The position numbers were made by a program, and so were the translations under genes. The notes below the pieces were generated by a model. It was not told the origin of the DNA. It saw only the letters and a list, made by a program, of their open reading frames with translations, and ran no database searches. Positions 7,652 through 14,715 of a stretch of DNA of 17,172 bases are shown piece by piece (within the stretch, counting starts at the first letter, position 1; every line of letters begins with the position of its first letter). Origin of the DNA: Pseudomonas sp. ACM7 (lineage in GTDB: Bacteria; Pseudomonadota; Gammaproteobacteria; Pseudomonadales; Pseudomonadaceae); NCBI RefSeq assembly GCF_004136015.1, contig NZ_CP024866.1:5227959-5245130 (forward strand), given 5' to 3'.

Positions 7652-8494
7652 TTAAGTGGTCAGTTGCTGAACCAGTAATGGAAGCAGCCGCTCACACGAG
7701 GCCTCTATTTTCAAATCAAGAAGGTCATCCGCCCGAGTCTTCCCCAGATTAATCGCAATCAACGGCTTCCCCTGATCCGCCACCGCCCGACACAACCGAA
7801 ACGCCGAATACGCCATCAACGAAGACCCGACCACCAGCAACCCCGCAGCCTTTTCGACTGCTACCATCGCTTTGGCCGCCGTCGCCTGCGCCACGTTCTC
7901 GCCAAAAAACACCACGTCCGGCTTCATCCGCTCACCCGCGCAGTGCGGGCAATGCGGCACCTGAAACCGCGCCTCAAACGCCGCATCCAGCAGCGTGTCG
8001 CCATCCGGGGCTTGCACCGCATCCACGCCGGCCAGATACGGATTTTGCGCTTCCATCAGTTGCTGGATCGAATCCCGTTCGCTGCGTTTTCCGCAGTCCA
8101 GGCACACCACCCGGTGCAGGCTGCCGTGAAGTTCGATGACGTCATGGCTGCCGGCCTGGTCGTGCAGGGTGTCGACGTTTTGAGTGATCAGCCCGCTGAT
8201 CTGCTGCGAACTTTGCAAACTGGCCAAGGCTTCGTGGGCCACGTTCGGCTGGGCCTGGCGCACCCGCGGCCAACCGAGCATCGCCCGAGCCCAATAGCGT
8301 CGCCGGGATTCGGGGGCCGAGAGAAACTCCTGATACATCATCGGTTGCCGGCCACGCCGCACGCCCTGGTTGTCGCGGTAGTCCGGAATGCCCGACGGAG
8401 TGCTGATGCCCGCGCCGGTCAGGACCACAAACGGCTGGTTGGCCATTAACTGCTGAAGGCGGTGAAGTTGTTCGCGGATGAGGCTGTCGAGCAT
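7652..8494 (-). CDS. SIR2-family NAD-dependent protein deacylase
   Basis: This 280-residue cytoplasmic sirtuin removes acyl groups from lysines, using NAD+ and releasing nicotinamide. Visible motifs in order are GAGIS (27-31), GIPDYR (35-40), TQNVD (104-108), the catalytic His123 in ELHGSLH, and the zinc ligands Cys131/Cys134 and Cys182/Cys185. VVFFGE (194-199), GSSL (223-226) and INLG (248-251) follow. The 47 residues between the two cysteine pairs are more than in compact bacterial CobB, as in class II or SIRT4-like sirtuins. I chose the ATG at 8494 because GGAG lies eight bases upstream. The GTG at 8503 abuts that site and is unlikely. The gene stands alone, with REP elements on each side, so no target can be inferred from context. 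Confidence 0.93.
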   Translation of the reverse strand: MLDSLIREQLHRLQQLMANQPFVVLTGAGISTPSGIPDYRDNQGVRRGRQPMMYQEFLSAPESRRRYWARAMLGWPRVRQAQPNVAHEALASLQSSQQISGLITQNVDTLHDQAGSHDVIELHGSLHRVVCLDCGKRSERDSIQQLMEAQNPYLAGVDAVQAPDGDTLLDAAFEARFQVPHCPHCAGERMKPDVVFFGENVAQATAAKAMVAVEKAAGLLVVGSSLMAYSAFRLCRAVADQGKPLIAINLGKTRADDLLDLKIEASCERLLPLLVQQLTT

Positions 8495-8514
8495 GTTCAA
8501 CACTCCGGAGGGCC

Positions 8515-8610
8515 TGTAGGAGCTGCCGAAGGCTGCGATCTTTTGATCTTCAGCGATTTCAGCATCGCCAAATCTAGATCAAAAGATCGCAGCCTTCGGC
8601 AGCTCCTACA
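8515..8610. repeat. REP doublet (REPIN), tgtaggagctgcc family
   Basis: Arms 8515-8549 and 8576-8610 are perfect 35-base inverted copies with a 26-base spacer. The arms differ from the copy at 307-408 by one base in the core (CCGAAGG instead of CCGCAGG) and keep the complementary change on the other side. The element separates the methyltransferase 3' end from the sirtuin start. Confidence 0.9.
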
Positions 8611-8615
8611 GTAGA

Positions 8616-8636
8616 CCGTCAGCCGTCAGCCGTCAG
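8616..8636. repeat. Short tandem repeat, CCGTCAG x3
   Basis: Three perfect head-to-tail copies of CCGTCAG lie between the REP doublet and the methyltransferase stop codon at 8643. They could vary in number by slippage, but they are outside any coding region and no function is evident. Confidence 0.75.
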
Positions 8637-8642
8637 CGGTGT

Positions 8643-9689
8643 TTACTTACGCGCCTCCAGAATCAGGTTGAACGGTGTTTCCGTGGCCCGACGGAATGTC
8701 TTGAACCCCGCCTCGGTGAACACCTTGCGCAGCCGCGCCTCGCCAGCCTGGGCGCCGAGCCCGAGGCCGACCTCCTGGGACAGCGAGTTCGGGGTGCAGA
8801 TGAAGGTCGAGGCGGCGTAGAACAAGCGGCCAACGGGAGTGGTGTTGTCGTCGAGCGAGTCGTTGGCGAACGGTTCTACCAGCAGCACCGTACCGTCCGG
8901 TTTTAGCGCGTCATAAGCGTGCCGTGCCGCGCCCACCGGATCGCCCATGTCGTGCAGGCAGTCGAAGTAGCAGACCAGGTCATAGTCGTCGCCGGGGAAG
9001 TTTTTTGCCGTGCCCTGGAAGAACCGCGCCCGCCCGGCCACGCCACCTTCTTCAGCACGCTGGGTGGCGACGGTGACGGAGGGCGCGTGGTAGTCGAAAC
9101 CGACGAACCGCGAATCCGGAAACGACTGGGCCATGACCACGGTAGATGCGCCGTGGCCGCAGCCGATATCCGCCACCTTGGCGCCAGCCTCCAGTTTGGC
9201 CACCACGCCTTCGAGCGCAGGCAGCCATTCGGCGACCAAGTGCGCTTTATAACCTGGCCGGAAGAACCGCTCCGTGCCGCTGAACATGCACGGATGGTGA
9301 TCGCCCCAGGCGAGGGCACCGTCGCCGCGCATGGCGTTGACCAGTTTGTCCTTGTCATGGAAAAACGATGCAACCACCCCGACGCCACCCGCGATATAGA
9401 CCGGTGAGTCTTCGATCGCCAACGCCAGGGCCTGCTCTTCGGGCAGGCGGAACTGGCCGTCGCGGTGTTCCATGTAACCGGAGGCGGCATGGGCGCTGAG
9501 CCATTCGCGCAGCAGGCGGGGGTTGCAGCCGGTTTTGTCAGCGAGGGCTTCAGGGGTGACTGGCTGACTGTCGGCCATGGCCCGGTACAGTCCGAGCTCT
9601 TCGCCGAGGATGACGTTGGCGAGCATCGCCGCGCCGCCCATGTCGTTCACCAGTTTGCCCATGAAATCATTGAGTCTGGCCTCGTCCAT
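8643..9689 (-). CDS. Class I SAM-dependent methyltransferase with N-terminal winged helix
   Basis: The product is 348 residues. An N-terminal helical winged-helix-type domain (about 1-85, with TPEALADKTGCNPRLLREWL) precedes the Rossmann methyltransferase domain. That domain carries the SAM-binding motif DIGCGHG at 174-180, the acidic strand-2 end VGFDYH, and motif III region DLVCYFDCLHDMGDP. The architecture resembles the Rv2258c-like group of bacterial methyltransferases, whose substrates are mostly unknown small molecules. The ATG at 9689 is well supported by AAGGAG eight bases upstream. The frame is open to 9848, but that part reads through the promoter. The gene is divergent from the amidase gene at 10114 and shares a 424-base intergenic region with it. 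The substrate cannot be read from sequence. Confidence 0.9.
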   Translation of the reverse strand: MDEARLNDFMGKLVNDMGGAAMLANVILGEELGLYRAMADSQPVTPEALADKTGCNPRLLREWLSAHAASGYMEHRDGQFRLPEEQALALAIEDSPVYIAGGVGVVASFFHDKDKLVNAMRGDGALAWGDHHPCMFSGTERFFRPGYKAHLVAEWLPALEGVVAKLEAGAKVADIGCGHGASTVVMAQSFPDSRFVGFDYHAPSVTVATQRAEEGGVAGRARFFQGTAKNFPGDDYDLVCYFDCLHDMGDPVGAARHAYDALKPDGTVLLVEPFANDSLDDNTTPVGRLFYAASTFICTPNSLSQEVGLGLGAQAGEARLRKVFTEAGFKTFRRATETPFNLILEARK

Positions 9690-9872
9690 TACGTGTGCTC
9701 CTTCAGCAGGATCACAGTCCAGAGGCCTTGTTGAGGCGATCACCTCTGGGCGGTGGTCGTGGGAATGAACAGGACGATAAGCACGCCCTGCGTGCACTAA
9801 GTTTAGTCCGGGGTCCGTGCACCGCTGCCTGGAGCGACGAAAGCCCATTTTCCTGGTTCACACTCAAACCCC

Positions 9873-9962
9873 TGTGGGAGCGGGCTTGCTCGCGAAAGCG
9901 GTGGGCCAGGCAGCATCATTGTCGACCGAAACACCGCTTTCGCGAGCAAGCCCGCTCCCACA
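9873..9962. repeat. REP doublet (REPIN), tgtgggagcgggctt family
   Basis: Arms 9873-9903 and 9932-9962 are perfect inverted copies of 31 bases with a 28-base spacer. The spacer (GGCCAGGCAGCATC... type) is also recognisable in the doublet at 13201-13296, so the two share ancestry over their whole length. Confidence 0.92.
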
Positions 9963-9976
9963 AGGGATTTGTGTTG

Positions 9977-10014
9977 TGTATCTCACTGTATCCAACCCCC
10001 GTCTCGATACAGTG
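9977..10014. promoter_or_regulatory. Candidate operator: TGTATC pair and CACTGTATC/GATACAGTG inverted repeat
   Basis: TGTATC occurs at 9977-9982 and 9987-9992, ten bases apart. The second copy is part of CACTGTATC (9984-9992), which is perfectly complementary to GATACAGTG (10006-10014) across a 13-base spacer. This is upstream of the amidase gene. Such half-site patterns are typical of dimeric regulators such as GntR or MocR types, but the regulator itself is not in the window. Confidence 0.55.
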
Positions 10015-10037
10015 CCCGCTAACTCAGGGTCACTGCC

Positions 10038-10055
10038 GAACACAGACAAGATACA
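10038..10055 (+). promoter_or_regulatory. Shared upstream motif, copy 1 (GAACACAGAC-AA-GATACA)
   Basis: The 18-base motif GAACACAGACAAGATACA lies 58 bases upstream of the amidase start. It is matched at 16 of 18 positions by 11525-11542, upstream of the MNIO gene. In both places another GATACA lies 43-44 bases further upstream (10006 and 11494). The likeness is seen directly; a role as a binding site is inferred. Confidence 0.55.
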
Positions 10056-10113
10056 AACCTGCGATGAACTGCGTAGGCCATTTGGCACCCTATACACCGT
10101 GAAGGGGACAACA

Positions 10114-11448
10114 ATGACCACGCTCCTGCCTGAAACCGACATGAAACCCACACCCGTCAATCGCCTGCGCGTCGACCACTACACCAGCGGCATCATCGGC
10201 CCAAGCCAGCCGATGCTCGGGCCACTGGCCGACGGCGGCACCCTGATCACCGGCACACCGCCGGGTTGTTGGGGGCCGATGATCACGGCTGCCTTCGAGG
10301 GTGGCCACGAAGTGACGCAACCGGTGGCCATTGCCGGTGCGGAAATCGGCGACGCGGTGGCGATCAAGATCAAAAGCATGCGCGTCACCTCGCTGGCCAC
10401 TTCGTCCGGGGTGATGAGCTTCGTTGAAGGTCGCTACCACGGCGATCCGTTCGTTTCCAAATTCTGCGCCAAGTGCGGCACCGAGCATCCGGCCAGCCAT
10501 GTCGAAGGCATCGGTGAGGATTCGATTCGCTGTAACACCTGTGGCGCCGAAGTCAGCGCGTTTCGCTTCAGCCACGGCTACGTGATCGTGTTCGATGCGC
10601 AGAATCAGGTCAGCCTGACCGTCAATCAGGACGTCGCCAACCAACTGGCCGGTAACGCAGCCGAGATGTCGGCGCTGCCGGAGTTCGCCGCGCAACATTC
10701 GATCCTGTCCCTGGCGCGCGCCGACATCCCCGGTGTGGCGGCGCACATGCGGCCGTTCCTCGGCAACATCGGCACCACGCCGTCCCGTGATTTGCCCGAC
10801 TCCCACAACTGCGCCGACTTCGGCCAATACCTGATCGGCGCGCCGCACCGTTTCGGTATGACCCGCGAAGTACTGCACGCGGCCAAGACCGACGGCCACA
10901 TGGATACCAACTCGATCCGCGAGGGCTGCGTGTTGATCTGCCCGGTCAAGGTGCCAGGCGCCGGCGTGTACATGGGCGACATGCACGCCCAGCAGGGCAA
11001 CGGCGAGATCGCCGGGCATTCCACCGACTGCTCCGGGGAAACCGAAGTGGTGGTGGAAGTGGTGAAGAACCTGACGCTGGAAGGGCCGATCCTGCTGCAA
11101 AACCTCGACGACTTGCCGCCCATGGCCCGGCCGATGAATGCCCAGCAGCGGCAGAAAGTCCGCGAGCTGGGCGAGCGCTGGGGTCAGCACGACATCGAGC
11201 AGAGCGGGCCGATCACCTTTATCGGCAGCGGCGAGAACCTCAACGTCGCGGTAGAGAACGGCTTGAAACGTGCCGCCTCGGTCACCGGTCTGCCGTACGA
11301 CGAAGTGCTCAACCGCGTGACCATCACCGGCTCGATCGACATCAGCCGCTTGCCGGGCACCGTGCGCGTGACATTCCTGTGCCCGATGACCGTGCTGGAT
11401 CGCATCGGCATAGGCCATCTGGTACGCGAGAAGTACGACCTGGCTTAA
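10114..11448 (+). CDS. Acetamidase/formamidase-family protein with inserted zinc ribbon
   Basis: The 444-residue protein belongs to the FmdA/AmdA acetamidase/formamidase family, which hydrolyses short amides to ammonia and the acid. The family signature MGDMHAQQGNGE lies at 287-298, and the N-terminal half has the usual HYTSGIIGPSQP and PGCWGPM segments. An insertion at about 110-155 contains two Cys-x2-Cys pairs, Cys118/Cys121 and Cys140/Cys143, which form a probable rubredoxin-like zinc ribbon. This makes the protein longer than the compact roughly 300-residue members. The ATG at 10114 has AAGGGG six bases upstream; an ATG at 10141 is less well placed. The actual substrate is unknown and may be a larger amide. 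The MNIO pair follows on the same strand after 144 bases, with a similar upstream motif. Confidence 0.88.
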   Translation: MTTLLPETDMKPTPVNRLRVDHYTSGIIGPSQPMLGPLADGGTLITGTPPGCWGPMITAAFEGGHEVTQPVAIAGAEIGDAVAIKIKSMRVTSLATSSGVMSFVEGRYHGDPFVSKFCAKCGTEHPASHVEGIGEDSIRCNTCGAEVSAFRFSHGYVIVFDAQNQVSLTVNQDVANQLAGNAAEMSALPEFAAQHSILSLARADIPGVAAHMRPFLGNIGTTPSRDLPDSHNCADFGQYLIGAPHRFGMTREVLHAAKTDGHMDTNSIREGCVLICPVKVPGAGVYMGDMHAQQGNGEIAGHSTDCSGETEVVVEVVKNLTLEGPILLQNLDDLPPMARPMNAQQRQKVRELGERWGQHDIEQSGPITFIGSGENLNVAVENGLKRAASVTGLPYDEVLNRVTITGSIDISRLPGTVRVTFLCPMTVLDRIGIGHLVREKYDLA

Positions 11449-11457
11449 CGCGCAATG

Positions 11458-11489
11458 GCGGGTCTGTACCACAGTGTGTGCAGACCCGC
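11458..11489. terminator. Hairpin downstream of the amidase gene
   Basis: GCGGGTCTG (11458-11466) pairs perfectly with CAGACCCGC (11481-11489) around a 14-base loop, ten bases after the amidase stop codon. No T run follows, so it is either a weak or factor-assisted terminator, or part of the operator region of the next gene, since it contains CTGTACC. Confidence 0.4.
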
Positions 11490-11524
11490 GGGCGATACAA
11501 CCGCTTCGATTTTCTGCCGGAGTG

Positions 11525-11542
11525 GAACACAGACCCGATACA
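11525..11542 (+). promoter_or_regulatory. Shared upstream motif, copy 2 (GAACACAGAC-CC-GATACA)
   Basis: This copy lies 50 bases upstream of the MNIO start. It matches 10038-10055 except for the two central bases, and has a companion GATACA at 11494-11499. A CTGTACC half site (11464-11470) lies 23 bases before that GATACA. The corresponding gap upstream of the amidase gene is 13 bases, a difference of one helical turn. Confidence 0.5.
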
Positions 11543-11592
11543 CCCTTTCGGTTAACTGTGATTCCGTTCTGACAATCATTGAGATCGAGATC

Positions 11593-12432
11593 ATGCAGAC
11601 CCCCATCACATCAGCGAAGGCGACCGTCGGGCTCGGTTTGCGTCGCGGTTTAATGAAAGACCTTCAGGCAGCCCGTGTGGGCGATTTCGATTTTCTGGAA
11701 GTCGCGCCGGAAAACTGGATCGGCATCGGTGGCGCTCATGGTCATGCGTTACGTGCCTTGGCCGAGCGTTTTCCGTTGTCCTGTCATGGCTTGTCCCTGT
11801 CATTGGGCGGCCCGGCACCGCTGGATGTCGGCTTTCTGCAAGAGGTGCGGGTTTTCCTCGATCAATACAAGGTGCCGCTGTACAGCGAACACTTGAGCTA
11901 CTGCAGCGATGACGGTCACCTTTACGACCTGCTGCCGCTGCCCTTTACCGAAGAAGCGGTGCATCACGTCGCCGCGCGAATTCGCCAGGCACAGGACATT
12001 CTTGGTCGGCGTCTGGCGGTGGAAAACGTCTCCTACTACGCCGCGCCACAACAGGATATGGACGAGGTGACCTTCACCAACGCGGTGCTGCGCGAAGCCG
12101 ATTGCGACCTGCTGCTGGACGTCAACAATGTCTACGTCAACTCGATCAATCACGGTTTCGATCCGCAGACCTTTCTGGCCGGCATCGATTCGGGCCGGGT
12201 GGTGGCCATGCACGTGGCCGGGCATTTCGATGAGTCCGACACGTTGAAAATCGACACCCACGGCGCTTCGGTCAAACCGGTGGTCTGGTCGTTGCTGGCT
12301 GAGGCTTACGCTCGATTCGGCGCGCAGCCGACGCTGCTGGAACGGGATTTCAACTTTCCGGCATTTTCCGAACTGGTGGCCGAGTTACAGACCATTCGCC
12401 GTCTGCAAACCGAGGGGGTGAACCGTGGATAA
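11593..12432 (+). CDS. MNIO (DUF692 / UPF0276) iron-dependent enzyme, HvfB/BufB-like
   Basis: The 279-residue protein belongs to the multinuclear non-heme iron-dependent oxidative enzymes (MNIO), a TIM-barrel family that includes MbnB, TglH, HvfB and BufB. These modify cysteines or backbone atoms of ribosomal peptides. Expected metal-ligand motifs are all present: His65 (CHGLSLSLG), His100 (SEHLS), Glu144 (VENVSYY), Asp176 (DVNNVYVN), His187 (NHG), His207/His211 (MHVAGH), Asp221/His223 (DTHG) and Glu250 (LLERDFN). EVAPENWIG near the N-terminus marks the UPF0276/HvfB branch. The ATG at 11593 has only a weak GAG upstream. The frame is open back to 11455, but that part overlaps a hairpin and regulatory motifs. 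The next gene overlaps it by eight bases. No DUF2282 peptide precursor and no DoxX gene are adjacent. Confidence 0.92.
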   Translation: MQTPITSAKATVGLGLRRGLMKDLQAARVGDFDFLEVAPENWIGIGGAHGHALRALAERFPLSCHGLSLSLGGPAPLDVGFLQEVRVFLDQYKVPLYSEHLSYCSDDGHLYDLLPLPFTEEAVHHVAARIRQAQDILGRRLAVENVSYYAAPQQDMDEVTFTNAVLREADCDLLLDVNNVYVNSINHGFDPQTFLAGIDSGRVVAMHVAGHFDESDTLKIDTHGASVKPVVWSLLAEAYARFGAQPTLLERDFNFPAFSELVAELQTIRRLQTEGVNRG

Positions 12433-13186
12433 GCCGAGTCTGTTTCAGCAGCAAAACACCCTGGGCCTGTACCTGCGCGATCCCGATCATTGCGCGCCAC
12501 CGGCTGAAATGGACGTGACACGGGCGCAGGTTTACCGAGACCTGATTTTCGCGAACCTGTCGTCGTTGCTCAGCGGGACTTTTCCGGTGCTGATCAAGAT
12601 TCTCGGTGATGAACACTGGCGTTCACTGGTACGGATTTTCCTGCGGGACTACCGCGCGCACACGCCGAAATTCGGCGAGATCGCCAAGGAGTTTGTCGAG
12701 TTCCTGGCCTCGGAACCGCAAGCGTTAATCGAAGGGTCGTGGCCGCCGTTCCTGGTGGAACTGGCGCATTACGAGTGGATCGAGATGGTGTTGCAGCAGT
12801 CCGAGGCCGAACCGTTGCCGCTGAGCGATGCCGGGTTGTTGCTGGACCGACCATTGCAGGTTTCTCCGCTGGCCTGGCCGTTGGCGTATGCCTGGCCGGT
12901 GCAGTTGGTGGGGCCGGATTATCAACCGCAGACAGCGCCGGCTCAGCCGACATTGTTGCTGGTGCGTCGGGCTGAGGACTGGAGTGTGAAGTTTTCTGCG
13001 CTGAGCCCGTTGGCCTGGCGGTTGTTGCAGCGGATTGAGGAGTTTCCTCAACTGGACGGGCGTGAGCAGCTGGAAGGATTGGCGGTGGAGGCGGTGGAGG
13101 CGGGGATGGCTGGGTCGCCGGAGTTTATGGAAAGTGGGGCGGTGTTGTTGCGGCAGATGCATGAAGAAGGAGTGGTGGGCTACTGA
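12425..13186 (+). CDS. DUF2063 protein, MNIO partner (HvfC/BufC-like)
   Basis: The 253-residue protein has an N-terminal DUF2063 domain (about 1-95). It contains the characteristic [21 protein letters not shown] and GDEHW...[11 protein letters not shown] stretches. A C-terminal domain of the NGO1945 type follows. In characterised systems the DUF2063 protein forms a heterodimer with the MNIO enzyme and presents the precursor peptide, although some databases call it a putative DNA-binding domain. It starts with GTG at 12425 behind a purine-rich GAGGGGG site. It overlaps the last eight bases of the MNIO gene, so the two are translationally coupled. A REP doublet follows 14 bases after the stop. 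Confidence 0.9.
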   Translation: MDKPSLFQQQNTLGLYLRDPDHCAPPAEMDVTRAQVYRDLIFANLSSLLSGTFPVLIKILGDEHWRSLVRIFLRDYRAHTPKFGEIAKEFVEFLASEPQALIEGSWPPFLVELAHYEWIEMVLQQSEAEPLPLSDAGLLLDRPLQVSPLAWPLAYAWPVQLVGPDYQPQTAPAQPTLLLVRRAEDWSVKFSALSPLAWRLLQRIEEFPQLDGREQLEGLAVEAVEAGMAGSPEFMESGAVLLRQMHEEGVVGY

Positions 13187-13200
13187 AAAAACCACCAATC

Positions 13201-13296
13201 CCCTGTGGGAGCGAGCTTGCTCGCGATGGCGGCGGGCCAGGCAACATCCGTGTCAACTGAAAAACCGCTATCGCGAGCAAGCTCGCTCCCACAGGG
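13201..13296. repeat. REP doublet (REPIN), tgtgggagcgagctt variant
   Basis: Arms 13201-13227 and 13270-13296 are perfect inverted copies of 27 bases with a 42-base spacer. It lies between the convergent ends of the DUF2063 and histidine kinase genes. Its interior resembles that of the doublet at 9873-9962. Confidence 0.9.
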
Positions 13297-13320
13297 ATCT
13301 ACTTTGTTCTTGAGTTAGCG

Positions 13321-14715
13321 TCAGGTCTGGGGAATCAAGCTTTGCTGGCAATCCAGCACTAACCGCGCACCGCCGAGTTCACTAGTACCGACTTCAAGCG
13401 TAAACCCATGCAAGCTCACAATCGCCGCTACGATCGACAGCCCCAACCCAAACCCGCTTTTCTGATTACCACCATCGGCACGATAAAAGCGCTGAAACAC
13501 CGCCTCCCGCTCTGCCTCCGGAATTCCGGACCCCGAATCGAGCACTTCGATCCGCGTACGCCCATCCTCATTGACCCCCCGCAAAATCACCTCGCCACCC
13601 GGCGGCGTGAACTTGATCGAGTTGCTCAGAAAATTCGCCACCGCCTCAAACAACAACGCTCGATCACCGTTCAGCGAAGGCAACGACTCCGGCAGTTGCA
13701 GCTTGAAAACCAGTTCGCCTTCTTCCGCCAACGGCAGATAAAAGTCGTGCAGCTCTTGCAACAACGGCACCGGATCCAGCTGCACAAAACCCGAACGGCG
13801 CTGACGATCTTCCAGCTCGGAAATCCGCAACAACCCTCGAAAGCGCGCCATCAAGGTGTCCGCTTCACCGAGCACTGAGTCCAGTTGGACCGCCAGCGTC
13901 GAACCCTCATCAGCCTGTTGCTGAATCCGGTACAGCTGCGCCCGCAGGCGCGTCAGCGGCGTGCGCAGGTCGTGGGCGATGTTGTCGCAGACGCCCTTGA
14001 CCTCGTTCATCAAGCGTTCGATACGTTCGAGCATGGCGTTGACGATGGCGGCGAGCATGTCCAGCTCATCGCGGCGATTGGACAATGGCAGACGGCGGGT
14101 CAGGTCGCCGGCGACGATGGCCTCGGCGCTGGCCTGGATCGCACGAATCCGCCGCAACGGACGCCGCCGCAACAGGTGCCAACCAGCGATACCGGGCAAG
14201 ATGGTCAGCGTCACCCCCCAGAACAATGCATGAAGAATGATCCGGGTCACGGCAAACAACGAACCGTTATCCCGCACCAGCACGAGCCAGCGACCATCCT
14301 TCGTCTGGGTCGCTACCGCGTCGCAACTGTCGGCGGGCAGGCTTGGGTCGTCAGATTCGGCGCAGTCGCCGAGCATGTGGATTTTGCCATCCAGCGGCAG
14401 GCCTTCGGGCATGTGGCGCAGCGCACCGCTGAGGTAGCGGTACTGAGTATCGAACAGGCCATAAGCGTCGATGCCGCGAATGTCGAAGGTCATGCTGACG
14501 GCGAGGGCGTCCGCCAATTGTTCGCCCTGAAAGTGCGAAAACAAATGCTGACGTTGCATCAGCGAATGTTTGGCCAGGTTGTCCAGGTAAGCGGAAACCT
14601 CGTAGTACATGACCCCCATGAGAATCCCGCTCCAGAGCACGAACAGCGAACTGTAGAGCGCCAGCAAACGGCTGCTGGATGAACGCCAGCCGTTAGAGGG
14701 GTTCAGCAATGACAT
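13321..14715 (-). CDS. Two-component sensor histidine kinase
   Basis: The 464-residue inner-membrane kinase has TM1 at about 16-39, a periplasmic sensor domain at about 40-154, and TM2 at about 155-180. HAMP follows at about 181-235, then a HisKA domain with phospho-acceptor His248 in NIAHDLRTPLTRLR. The ATPase domain shows the N box Asn365 (NFLSNSIKF), G1 DSGSGIP (393-399) and G2 GFGLGLS (421-427). The periplasmic part has two cysteines, Cys118 and Cys131, that could form a disulfide. Its start overlaps the end of the response regulator gene by 23 bases, so the two are co-translated. The signal is unknown. General layout resembles metal- or envelope-stress sensors of the OmpR/EnvZ class, but nothing in the neighbourhood fixes it. 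Confidence 0.93.
   Translation of the reverse strand: MSLLNPSNGWRSSSSRLLALYSSLFVLWSGILMGVMYYEVSAYLDNLAKHSLMQRQHLFSHFQGEQLADALAVSMTFDIRGIDAYGLFDTQYRYLSGALRHMPEGLPLDGKIHMLGDCAESDDPSLPADSCDAVATQTKDGRWLVLVRDNGSLFAVTRIILHALFWGVTLTILPGIAGWHLLRRRPLRRIRAIQASAEAIVAGDLTRRLPLSNRRDELDMLAAIVNAMLERIERLMNEVKGVCDNIAHDLRTPLTRLRAQLYRIQQQADEGSTLAVQLDSVLGEADTLMARFRGLLRISELEDRQRRSGFVQLDPVPLLQELHDFYLPLAEEGELVFKLQLPESLPSLNGDRALLFEAVANFLSNSIKFTPPGGEVILRGVNEDGRTRIEVLDSGSGIPEAEREAVFQRFYRADGGNQKSGFGLGLSIVAAIVSLHGFTLEVGTSELGGARLVLDCQQSLIPQT

Larger units (their letters stand above)
9690..10113. promoter_or_regulatory. Divergent regulatory region between methyltransferase and amidase genes
   Basis: This gap contains GCACG-N5-CGTGC (9781-9795), a possible operator near the methyltransferase side; then a REP doublet (9873-9962); then a cluster of TGTATC/GATACA hexamers on the amidase side (9977-10055). 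No coding sequence with a ribosome binding site was found in it. Confidence 0.6.

Noticed and set aside
10090..11472. 460-codon minus-strand frame opposite the amidase gene
   Set aside because: Shadow frame. The plus-strand protein has family signatures and a Shine-Dalgarno sequence, and this one has neither.
11455..11592. In-frame 46-residue extension before the MNIO start, with three cysteines, as a fused or separate precursor peptide
   Set aside because: It lacks a signal peptide and a ribosome binding site, overlaps a hairpin and the GATACA motifs, and no MNIO family member has such an extension. It is most likely leader DNA that happens to be open.
12425..13186. DUF2063 protein as a transcription factor because of its database label of putative DNA-binding domain
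   Set aside because: It overlaps the MNIO gene, and the architecture matches the HvfC/BufC partner protein, so a role in peptide modification is better supported.
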